Source: Chrysomallon squamiferum (lineage: Eukaryota > Mollusca > Gastropoda > Neomphalida > Peltospiridae). Taken from it: a stretch of 64,000 bases of DNA. Both the position numbers and the translations under genes were made by a program. The stretch is from positions 14,023,373 through 14,087,372 of the forward strand of contig CM022670.1 of the NCBI GenBank assembly GCA_012295275.1. The letters run 5' to 3'. Each line of letters starts with the position of its first letter. Within the stretch, counting starts at the first letter, position 1. Positions 28,247 to 38,433 of the stretch are shown here, piece after piece. The notes under the pieces were generated by a model that saw nothing but the letters and a program-made list of their open reading frames with translations, did no database searches and was not told the origin of the DNA.

Positions 28247-29880
28247 TGCGCACTTTGTCAAGTAAGCTTCAGTGGACTTTGATTATACGTATTTATCTTG
28301 ATATACAGGATAGACCCGGACTTTTTACAGGACGTTCTCGACTGTTAATAGTTAGTCATTTTGTATCGCGGAGAACAGGCACTTTTGATGAATTTATAAT
28401 TTTAGCTTATGTCGTTCAGTGGCTAAACCGACGGACAGTCGATGGAACCACACACACCCGTTCTCACAATAACAGAAAATGTTTTACGTATTTTCGAGTG
28501 CCTCACTGCACCACAAATATTTGCTTGGTTAATTCCATTAAGAAAAAAAAAAAAAAAAAAAAAAAAAAAGACAGTCATAATGAGAAAGGTAGACATAGTA
28601 CAGTAATGATATTGGTTTTGATAGTAGCATAAGGTGTAGGTGTTATTTTTCATGCATTGGCATGTCTGCTGTATTACTCGTTGAATAGCTACTAAATAAG
28701 ATAAATAAATAAATTTAAAAGATAAATTCAGAATTAAGTCGAATATAATTGTTTACAAAGGCTAGTACAGGTTTTATATACAGTTTTGCTGTTGTAGGTT
28801 TTTAAAAATTGTTTTGCTTGATTTTATACAGTTTATTATTTGAGTTTATTTCTTAATCTGTGCTGCCCTGTCTTTTGATGTACAGAGTAGCTAGCTAATA
28901 AAATTATAAGACTGCATTGATCATATGGGAACAAGGAAAGGACCTCGCAAGATTTAAATTGTTGATACTTACAGCTGCACTCCCTCATCTCTGAAGATAT
29001 CGTCAAGGCAAGTATGTATCCTTATATTTTTATTTCTGTAGTATGTATTTTATAATGTAGGGGTATGTGTGAGGGGGCAGAGAGAAAAAGAGGGTATTTT
29101 GCACAAATGACTGATCTCAAATCTGTGGAAATTACATTCTGAGGAAAAGAATTTGTTATTAAATACGAAATATTTAATTCTTCCCAGGATGTCTGGTGAG
29201 AAATACAAGGCAGATACTGTTGTATATGCAGAGACACACAGACGTATTTACACATCATTAAAACTCTGTTTTAGATGGTTTTCTCATTTAAATAACAGGA
29301 CAACTAGACTGCTTTTACTAGTAAAACATTTATTCCAGAAAACAATTTTTAATTTTAGCTATTACTGCGGACACAAAAAGCTGTATAATATTAGCTTACA
29401 ACATAAAAAGGTAAATAAAATTAAAATTATATTAATGAATTTTTAGTTAGTGTGTGTATCTACCTATATCTGTACCTAAGTAAACACGTGTATTTAATTA
29501 TCTGTATCATTATCGATTAAAATAAATTAGTATTCTCTAATCAGAGTAAAATACAAAAACACGATAAAGTAAGTGAACACTCTTATAACTCACACAACTA
29601 AATAAATTAAACTAATATAAGTAACATTAATATATTAATAAGATAAAAAGATAAATTATAATTATGGAAAATAATTAAACTCTGTATTACTAATCACATG
29701 ATGAAATAAATATAATAAAGTAAACAAAACAAAATTAAATGATACAATTATATAAAAAATATAATTTAAAAACTGCTTAAAATAAATGAATAAATAAAAA
29801 TAATTAATTAAAGATATAATATGAAATAAGGCAATAAAAGTTAATAAAATCAAATAAAAATAATAATGAAAAATGTTTTA

Positions 29881-29883
<3 letters not shown>

Positions 29884-29932
<49 letters not shown>
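29884..29932. repeat. (TA)n microsatellite
   Basis: Pure alternating TA, immediately followed by ATGCATTGTTAAATA, which forms the right arm of the hairpin found in unit II at 53905-54012. Confidence 0.9.
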
Positions 29933-29935
<3 letters not shown>

Positions 29936-29993
29936 TTGTTAAATATAATAATAAATTAACATAAGAAGAAGCAAAAAAATAATAATAAAAATA

Positions 29994-30025
<32 letters not shown>

Positions 30026-30269
30026 CAACACGGAATACAACCTTAAAATACTATCACAAAAATATTAAGAGATAAATAAATAAATAAATAAATAAATAAA
30101 ATTATTAATTAATTACAAAAATAAATAAAATAATAATAAAATAAAAATAATGAAATAAATGTATATATCAGGTTTTAAGTTCAGTCGTTATCTGATTTGT
30201 TTAATCGTTAATATAGTCACCAATCTTCTCAGTGTCCTCTTTCTATCTGAGCTTTTTAACTAACAAAAC

Positions 30270-32790
30270 ATTTAAACATCGGCGCTGAATCCACTCCGTT
30301 CTGATTTAATATGTTTTTCACTTTCGTCCACAAATTTTGCTTCTATGTTGAAAACATCGGCGCTGAATCCACTCCGTTCTGATTTAATATGTTTTTCACT
30401 TTCGTCCACACATTTTGCTTCTATGTTGAAAACATCGGCGCTGAATCCACTCCGTTCTGATTTAATATGTTTTTCACTTTCGTCCACAAATTTGCCTTCT
30501 ATGTTGAAAACATCGGCGCTGAATCCACTCCTTTCTGATTTAATATGTTTTTCACTTTCGTCAACAATTTTTCCTTCTATGTTGAAAACATCGACGCTGA
30601 ATCCACTCCGTTCTGATTTAATATGTTTTTCACTTTCGTCCACAAATTTTGCTTCTATGTTGAAAACATCGGCGCTGAATCCACTCCGTTCTGATTTAAT
30701 ATGTTTTTCACTTTCGTCCACAAATTTTGCTTCTATGTTGAAAACATCGGCGCTGAATCCACTCCGTTCTGATTTAATATCTTTTACACTTTTGTCAACA
30801 ACTTTTCCTTCTATGTTGAAAACATCGGCGCTGAATCCACTCCGTTCTGATTTAATATGTTTTTCACGTTCGTCCACAAATTTGCCTTCTATGTTGAAAA
30901 CATCGGCGCTGAATCCACTCCTTTCTGATTTAATATGTTTTTCACTTTCGTCAACAATTTTTCCTTCTATGTTGAAAACATCGACGCTGAATCCACTCCG
31001 TTCTGATTTAATATGTTTTTCACTTTCGTCCACAAATTTTGCTTCTATGTTGAAAACATCGGCGCTGAATCCACTCCGTTCTGATTTAATATCTTTTACA
31101 CTTTTGTCAACAACTTTTCCTTCTATGTTGAAAACATCGGCGCTGAATCCAGTCCCTTCTGATTTAATATGTTTTTCACTTTCGTCCACAAATTTTGCTT
31201 CTATGTTGAAAACATCGGCGCTGAATCCACTCCGTTCTGATTTAATATGTTTTTCACTTTCGTCCACAAATTTGCCTTCTATGATGAAAACATCGGCGCT
31301 GAATCCACTCCTTTCTGATTTAATATGTTTTTCACTTTCGTCAACAATTTTTCCTTCTATGTTGAAAACATCGACGCTGAATCCACTCCGTTCTGATTTA
31401 ATATGTTTTTCGCTTTCGTCCACAAATTTTGCTTCTATGTTGAAAACATCGGCGCTGAATCCACTCCTTTCTGATTTAATATGTTTTTCACTTTCGTCAA
31501 CAATTTTTCCTTCTATGTTGAAAACATCGGCGCTGAATCCACTCCGTTCTGATTTAATATCTTTTACACTTTTGTCAACAACTTTTCCTTCTATGTTGAA
31601 AACATCGGCGCTGAATCCACTCCGTTCTGATTTAATATCTTTTTCACTTTCGTCCACAAATTTGCCTTCTATGTTGAAAACATCGGCGCTGAATCCACTC
31701 CTTTCTGATTTAATATCTTTTTCACTTTCGTCAACAACTTTTCCTTCCATGTTCAAAACATCGGCGCTGAATCCACTCTGTTCTGATTTAATATGTTTTT
31801 CACTTTCGTCCACAAATTTTGTTTCTATGTTGAAAACATCGGCGCTGAATCCACTCCTTTCTGATTTAATATGTTTTTCACTTTCGTCCACAAATTTTGC
31901 TTCTATGTTGAAAACATCGGTGCTGAATCCACTCCGTTCTGATTTAATATGTTTTTCACTTTCGTCCACAAATTTTGCTTCTATGTTGAAAACATCGGCG
32001 CTGAATCCACTCCGTTCTGATTTAATATGTTTTTACACTTTTGTCCAACAAATTTTCCTTCTATGTTGAAAACATCGGCGCTGAATCCACTCCGTTCTGA
32101 TTTAATATCCTTTTTACTTTTGTCAATAACTTTTGCTTCGATGTTTAAAACGTCAGCCGAAAAACCAGTTGTCTCGCTATATTCGTTCACTTCGTTATTA
32201 TCATCCAACACTGCTGATAGCATCCCACAAGTTACTGACATTCCATTCATAGATTTCTTTGATGTTCCTTTGCTGTTGTCTCTTCCAGTCAGGGAAAAGT
32301 TGCCACATGTCAATCCGAATCCGTTTTCCTCTGTTTCAGTTCATCTGGAACTGGTGATTTCACCTGTGACGGCGACGTTTGCTACACTGAAAAATCCACC
32401 GGACTGTTTACATTTCGACTGTGGACTTCCTTGGTTTATGTTTACATTAAAAGCGGAGAAGGAAAATCCATGCCTCTCTATGTCATCGCCACCGGATGAC
32501 CCAAAGTTAAATAAACCAATATGCAGCCCAGTTGATTTTTGATTATTTTCTTTCTCGCGTTCAGTTTCCTCTGCAGAAACTTTGCTTTCTGAAGTGTTTT
32601 CTTCTGTTGTCAGCGTATCTTGCGCTGCATCGCCGTCATTATTAGAATGTGTTTGATCGCTGTTTTCATTTCCATCATCTTCAGAAGTGTTATTCTTTTT
32701 GCCGCAGTTTCCACCGAGTTCTTCAGTTTCGGCTAGTGTCGTCAGTTTTTGATCTACTAGTCTCTGCAACACTTCTCAAAGAACCGCCTT
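30270..32790 (-). pseudogene. R1: degenerate copy of the 26-aa-repeat gene R
   Basis: It is homologous to R2 (55191-57854) but truncated at both ends. At the 5' end, sequence equivalent to R2 57690-58118, including the ATG and the N-terminal domain, is missing and joins across a short shared TTT at about 32789. At the 3' end the array runs straight into flank at 30270, so the diverged repeats and the KNIHTIFT terminus are lost. Inside, a Ser TCA codon of R2 is TGA at about 32341, indels near 32030-32050 shift the frame, and the remaining N-terminal part has a further stop. The central array (30272-31969) stays open with 22 units. The non-repeat part keeps GLHIGLFNFG and the cysteine-bearing units seen in R2. 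Confidence 0.8.
30272..32150 (-). repeat. 78-bp tandem repeat array of R1 (26-aa units, about 24)
   Basis: Each 78-bp unit encodes 26 residues with the core SERSGFSADVFNIE. Most units differ by one to four residues. Variants recur in order: a DKSVKD unit, then AKF-ending units, then an SVDV/GKI unit, then a GKF unit. This gives a higher-order pattern of about four to six units. Because 78 is a multiple of three, the opposite strand is also open across the array. Confidence 0.95.
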
Positions 32791-33782
32791 TATATAGACT
32801 ATTATATTTTTATTTATTTTATGGCACAGGCCGCATATTTGTGTTTTTATTATGTCCTCCTAACAGTTAGTTTCTGGGGAAAAAAAGAAAAATATTAATA
32901 GCGAATGCTTATCCCTCGCATGAACGATTAGTAACTGAAAACAATTTCCGAGAAAAACACTCTTTTCTGTCCTCAGTAGCATGAACTTAGATAAGTTATT
33001 TTTTATAGCAAAAGTCAAGTGAATGATCTGTATAAATCGGATACGCTCTAAAAAATAGTTTCTGGGGAAAATAAAAAAATTAAAAATTAACAGCGAATTT
33101 TTACGGGGAATCTCGTTTTGCAAGAACGGTTTGTAGTTGAAGAGGACATTCGAGAAATTAAATGTTTCCTACTTTTTATTTCCGTCTTTTTTGTCCTCAG
33201 TCACGTTTATTTAGATCAGTTCTATTTATAACAAATGTGCAGGGACTGATCAGAAATAAAATAAAATCGCGGTTAGGCTTTTTCGTTCAGACTGCCGCCA
33301 TTCTAATCTTAATATTTAAATATTTGAATTAGATTTTAATATGTATGGTAGTAAAACGGCCTGATTAGTGTCAAAAAAAAAAAAAAAGAATAATAATCTA
33401 TTAAATGTAGTTTCGTTAAAGTAATTTTAAGTTAGAAGTAACTCATGTAAACAGATCTAAAATTAAATGCGTAAACGTCAAGGGACTTATCTAAAAATTT
33501 TTTTTAAAAATCAGCCAAGCTTTCTCAGTCAGACTGTGACGAGTATTGTCAACCAGTGCAGTATTGTTTGTTCAACGCCATGAACCACAAAGTCAGCCGT
33601 GTTGTGTCTGCTTACAGTGTTTAATATTGTACTGAGATTATTACATTTTACATACTGGATACTGCATTTCTTTATTAACTTAGCTTTTCTATACATAGGT
33701 AAGACTAAGCAAACTGACAGACAAACAAACAAACAAAAACAAAACAAGAAAGGAAACACCCAAATAAATTTAAACAAAGAAA

Positions 33783-33784
<2 letters not shown>

Positions 33785-33825
<41 letters not shown>
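33785..33825. repeat. (TA)n microsatellite
   Basis: Pure alternating TA. The corresponding place in unit II has AAAT repeats instead (58920-58950). Confidence 0.9.
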
Positions 33826-33828
<3 letters not shown>

Positions 33829-33939
33829 AACAACAACAACAAAGGAAGAAAGAAAATAACAAATAACAAATGAATTAATAAAATAAGAAAAATCACTGCA
33901 GCACCAGCAACAACAACAATAATTATAATAAAATATTTA

Positions 33940-33953
33940 TTATTATTATTATT

Positions 33954-33991
<38 letters not shown>

Positions 33992-34001
33992 TATTATTAT
34001 T
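33940..34001. repeat. (ATT)n / (ATC)n microsatellite
   Basis: ATT repeats flank a central ATC run. The equivalent at 59341-59397 has fewer ATC units. Confidence 0.9.
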
Positions 34002-35213
34002 ATAAGTTTTGAAATACGGGCTTTATAAAGAAAACATTTCTATTAATATTGTAATATTGTATGTTTGTGCGAGTGCATCTGTCTGTGGGTCCGTTTGTGT
34101 GAGATGCGAGTGCATGACTGTAAAATAAAATATCTAGATAACTTAAGTATTAATTGACTGCATTTTTTTTTTTTTTCTGCCTTGCATATTGTAAAAACAC
34201 AAGAAAACGTATCTTCATATTAAAATAAGACGAGCAACAGCATATTAGCATGAAAGAGAAATCAGTCGTGTTTCTACGTAAACTATCGTATCTCCTTTAT
34301 GAAGTTTATTACAGCACTTACACTTTTATATCCGTCCTACAATTCCTGAGGAAATGGGATTTACCGAGAAAAGTCTATTTCCAAGAAAAACGAGTTACTT
34401 TTTCCGGCTTTTGTGTATTGTAAGATCAGTCTAGTTTTTCAATATATAATAGCACACACACACAAACACACACATGCGTGCATACAAACTCACAGATAAT
34501 ACCATTTTTATTTATTTAGTTGTTGTTTTTTTTTTTTTTTTTTTGTTTGTTATTTTTTTTTAAATTCATAGTCTTTGTTACATTTATCTTCTGCAGAAAT
34601 GTAAGTTTCAAAGAACGTCAGTGTCTGGTTTCCATTCAAATATTGATGTTAAAAGCGACTGGATTGTAATATTATAACGATATCATCCGAACTGTAAAAA
34701 TGCTTATTAATCGATGCTACAAACCATAGTGAGAACGGTCCTTAACTGTCGTGTTTTGTCAAAATCAGGCGATTACAAACACTAAATCCTTTAGTGGTCT
34801 TGGCCAGATTTCAAAATCAGAAAAGTGATAGCAGTACTAGTAGTATATAATACAGTAGAGTAGTGAAAGTATTATTAAAATATTACTGGTAATAGTAATA
34901 CTAATTCTAGTATTCATAGTAGTGGTTGAAGTTTAGCAATAGAAGTAGTAGTTGTTATAGAAATAATATTAACAGTAGAGGTAGTAGTTGTTTTTAGTTT
35001 TAAAGCAATGAATAAAAGACTACATATCTTTTTAATTCTTTATTTGTTTCCAGTCTTCATTCTGGCTATTGCAGTAAAAAAGAATAAAAAATGTGACCAT
35101 CAAAGTGCAAAAATTATAAACATAGATTTAATTACATATATTAAATATATATACATAATATTCACAATGTGCTGTAAAATCAACCTTTTAAATTAGGAAC
35201 GCGTTTTAATCCT

Positions 35214-35475
35214 CTATGGTGACAATGGATTAGCCAAGGAAAAGACAACTCCTGAAGGAATATTTCGCACAATTAAAGTTGCATTGAGACTGTAAATGCC
35301 GACAGGTTGGCCAGTAAATACGTCAGTTAAGCTATAGCCCTTTTTATTGGTCAAACCAATCGTCTCCAGTGTGGTTTTTTTGTAATGCAGGACCACCTCC
35401 TGTCCCGTAGTATACAGCGCCGATAGCAAAACGTGATGCTTTCAATGGCGTGGTCCAAACTTCAAACTTACTGTC
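35214..35475 (-). pseudogene. Orphan last exon of a GH27 gene
   Basis: It matches exon 7 of the minus-strand GH27 gene at 61079-60825, including the AG acceptor at its start and the [20 protein letters not shown] stretch. A T run near 35372-35378 has seven T where the other copy has six, which shifts the frame. The stop position differs too (TGA replaced by TCA, then a TAG two codons later). No other GH27 exons lie upstream: homology continues into intron 6 to about 35845 and ends. This is the partial gene left at the duplication junction. Confidence 0.85.
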
Positions 35476-36746
35476 CTTAAAGTAAAGACAAATATAAAAA
35501 AAAATTAAAAATAAATAAATAAATAAATAAAATTAAAATGATTTGCTGTTAATTATGAATTGCCATAGTATAAGTATAATAATTAATAATACCTTTTTGT
35601 TTTGCCATTATTTCGTCTGTGATCGGTTTTTGTTTGTTTGTATGTTTGTTTGTTTTCTTTTTTAAATTTCTTTTTTAAATTTATGCGCTATGAAAGCGCA
35701 TGCATAAAGTCAGACAAGAAAAATGAATTATGATGATCGAGTTAATGGACGCTACTAATGAAACCAAAAGAATTATTCAAAAATATTTTTTAATTGAATA
35801 TCAACCTTTACATATTAATAAGAATCACAGTTAAACAATTCTATTGTCCAAACGACGTTTCCACAATTACTCGGTAAGCCACGCCCCCTTAGTTACTGTT
35901 ACTACGTCCCACAAGCGAACAACAAAAACAGCGGGATCGCTATCAGACGACGTGGCTGATCTAAAAGGTATTGGAGATGATGTGTCGGTGTTGTGTCTTC
36001 CTGAGAGCTCGGGCCTTTCCACAAAGGCACAACAGAAGGATTAAATTATTTTACGCCATGCTACATCCACGATATAAAAATTTCCGACGAAAATCAACCG
36101 AAAGTAAAAGCAAGATGCTGTCGTTCCATGAAGAAAAATGATTCGGCAGACTAACTGCATATTCACGTTTGCTTGGAGAAGAAACAGTCACAGGCTAACT
36201 GCTCCTGTAAAGCTGGATGTGTATATTTTGGTATTAAACTGAATAAAAGAAAAGTAACAAATCACAATATAAGAAATGGCACACGTGTCTTAAAGCTGCA
36301 TTGTCAAGACTGTTTGTAATAGTTGAACATTTCAAATAGATCGCCCAAATGTTTAGTTTGAATTTACCTCACAACCAGTTTTGGTCATATGCATCACATA
36401 CACAACATACAGGTTTTTTGGTGGGTTTTTTTACAGTTTTTGTGTTCCAACCAGAGCACCGTAATTGGTATATACTAGCTTATCTGTCGAATGGTACTGC
36501 TTATAAAAATGTGTGAATAACGTGTGTGTGTGTGTGTGTATAAATATGTAAGAAAGTGTGGGTATATATGTTTGTTTGTTAGAGAGAGTCTGGGTATATA
36601 TACATGCCTGTCTGAAAGATATTGTGCTTGTGTATGGGATGGGTGTTGCAGTTTCGATATGCAAGCGAATGTGAAAGTATATACGTGTCCATGTAAAACA
36701 AAGTTGGGTATATGTGTTTGTGTGTTAGAGAGAGAATTGCTATACA

Positions 36747-36813
<67 letters not shown>

Positions 36814-36995
36814 TGTACAAATGACTAATCTTAAGTCTATGGAAATTAATATTTAGATCTGGGGAAAAAATTTGTCATTCATATTAAATACGAAATTAAA
36901 ATGCTGTTTCAGATGTTTTTCTCATCACAATAATAGTAAAACGAAACTGCTTTATCTAGTAAGAAAAGCACAAATCACATCACATTTAAATGAAC
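35476..36995. other. Duplication junction region
   Basis: About 35476-35845 matches intron 6 of the GH27 gene near 61090-61440. About 35846-36995 fits neither unit cleanly. It contains TG tracts, a GA microsatellite (36750-36809), and 36811-36960, which resembles 29090-29330 (ACAAATGACT, GTGGAAATTA-like and AAATACGAAAT segments), suggesting a dispersed repeat. Homology to OFD1 intron 5 begins at about 36996. Confidence 0.55.
36750..36809. repeat. (GA)n microsatellite at the duplication junction
   Basis: A 60-bp pure GA run, the only long purine-only tract of its kind in the window, within the 1.1 kb that separates the two duplicated units. Confidence 0.95.
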
Positions 36996-37263
36996 TGATC
37001 TAAAGTAAAATGATTGTATTCAGCACAACTTTGATGCAGGCTTATTACCAGATGTGAGATACTTTACAGTTCTTTTTAAAAAATATATATTTGTAATGTT
37101 TTGCTTCAAATGCTGATGTACTTGCTGACTGCCTGTTTATATTTCGCATACTTAAACTGGAATGACTAATTAGGATTATCGTCTTAAACAGAATTATCAA
37201 ATCACTTATGTTTATTTAAATGTGAAAAAAATAAATCAAACATTCAATAAAAAGAAAATCATT

Positions 37264-37294
<31 letters not shown>

Positions 37295-37377
37295 TAATAA
37301 CAATAACAATAACAATAAACAACATCAACAACAACAACAACAATACAAACAATAATAATTGATCTATAACTTAATAC

Positions 37378-37551
37378 CCAGTGAATTAACTGGTCCCATT
37401 TTAATAAGATCAGTTTGCACTCCTGTTTCAAAGGTTGATCTGCTGTGAAGGCTGGAAATATCATGTAGTAATGTCCAAAGAAAACCTTCAAACAAGAGAA
37501 AAACACCATAAAAAAACCCAACATATTTATTAAATCAAAATTTTCTGTAAG

Positions 37552-37593
<42 letters not shown>

Positions 37594-38090
37594 TGAAGAA
37601 GAAAAAGAAGAGGAAGAAGAACATTTTGAAATTTTAATAAAAATGAAACTAACAGTATTTCACTGTTTAATGTAGATATAAATTCATATATTTAACTGCA
37701 TAAAGAAAAATTAATATATTAAAAAAAAAGTAAATTGGAAAAATTGAAACTTCATCTATATGAAATTAAAATGCTTTTTTATAGTGAAGACTAAAGATAT
37801 ACAAAGATTATAATTTGTGATAAAATTGGAAAAAAGGTAAATGAATTTGTATCTACAGTTTTAATATATAACAATCTTGATGTACTTTACATGCACATTA
37901 GCATTCTTAGATGTATTTATGTAGCATCTCACTTAATGTCATTATTTTTCCACAAACAAGTGATGAATGTATTTTCATCTTGCTATTTTCATTTGTATAA
38001 ATAATTTTTCTTTACAATAAAGAAAACAGTCACAAGTGAATAAGTAGTTAGTAGATCATGCCTTTTAAGTACCAATTGTTAAAAATATAA

Positions 38091-38130
<40 letters not shown>

Positions 38131-38133
38131 AAC

Positions 38134-38169
<36 letters not shown>

Positions 38170-38203
38170 TACCTTTGTCTGGACCATTTTTCTCAGCATG
38201 TAA
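37378..38203 (-). pseudogene. OFD1 fragment: exons 5 and 4 only
   Basis: 37485-37378 corresponds to exon 5 (15705-15598) and 38203-38173 to exon 4 (16336-16306). Both keep reading frame and splice dinucleotides. Exon 5 differs by silent changes (ATATCTAGT to ATTTCCAGC, TCA/TCT type), and exon 4 has one Gly-to-Asp change. Nine bases are missing just before the exon 4 acceptor. Beyond it the sequence jumps straight to the NAGA 5' flank, so exons 1-3 are absent. It cannot make OFD1 protein. Confidence 0.9.
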
Positions 38204-38433
38204 CTTAAATAATATAACAGAGTAACCAGCAATGTATGAAAAGTTATGCTATTATTAAATTCATCAATTTAGAACTCAAATTCAACTTTAATCCGTAACA
38301 GCTGTATATTACTACTAAATTCTCATTTAAACGTTTTTTGTTTTTTGTAACAAACGTTTTTTTTTTTTTTTAATTCAAAACAGAATGGTCTCTGGAGAAC
38401 TATAGTGTTTTCATTCTTTTAACAGACAATTCG

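Larger units (their letters stand above)
26989..30269. other. Intergenic between X1 and R1, no gene seen
   Basis: It is largely shared with 50694-54330 of unit II. It differs by about 0.8 kb present only here (about 28440-29262) and about 1.05 kb present only in unit II (51447-52488). It holds a hAT-like element (28055-28246), poly-A runs (27442-27460, 28542-28570), a TA tract (29884-29932) and AAAT/ATA tracts (29995-30105). Confidence 0.55.
32791..35213. other. Intergenic with degenerate duplicated modules, no gene seen
   Basis: Upstream (gene sense) of R1. It holds at least two diverged copies of a module of roughly 190 bp or more (about 32868-33050 and 33055-33250) sharing CGAAT, CTCGTTTTGCAAGAACG, GTCCTCAGT and AGATCAGTTCTATTTATA. 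TA (33785-33825) and ATT/ATC (33940-34001) microsatellites and a T run (34530-34550) follow. Most of it matches 58119-60824. Confidence 0.5.
15175..35845. repeat. Unit I of a large direct segmental duplication
   Basis: This block is repeated in the same orientation as unit II (about 36996-61440). Shared landmarks in order: OFD1 exons 5 and 4, the NAGA gene, X, R and the last exon of a GH27 gene. Coding and intronic sequence both match closely, apart from lineage-specific indels. The left homology edge is near the AACTGATCT at about 15175; the right edge is about 35845, inside what corresponds to intron 6 of the GH27 gene at 60825-63700. Edges are estimated by eye. Confidence 0.85.

Noticed and set aside
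30345-32069. A 574-codon open frame on the plus strand across the R1 array (and 350 codons at 55531-56583 across R2)
   Set aside because: The repeat unit is 78 bp, a multiple of three, and happens to lack stops in one antisense frame, so length alone means nothing. Only the minus strand has non-repeat conserved ends and matches the X family at both termini.
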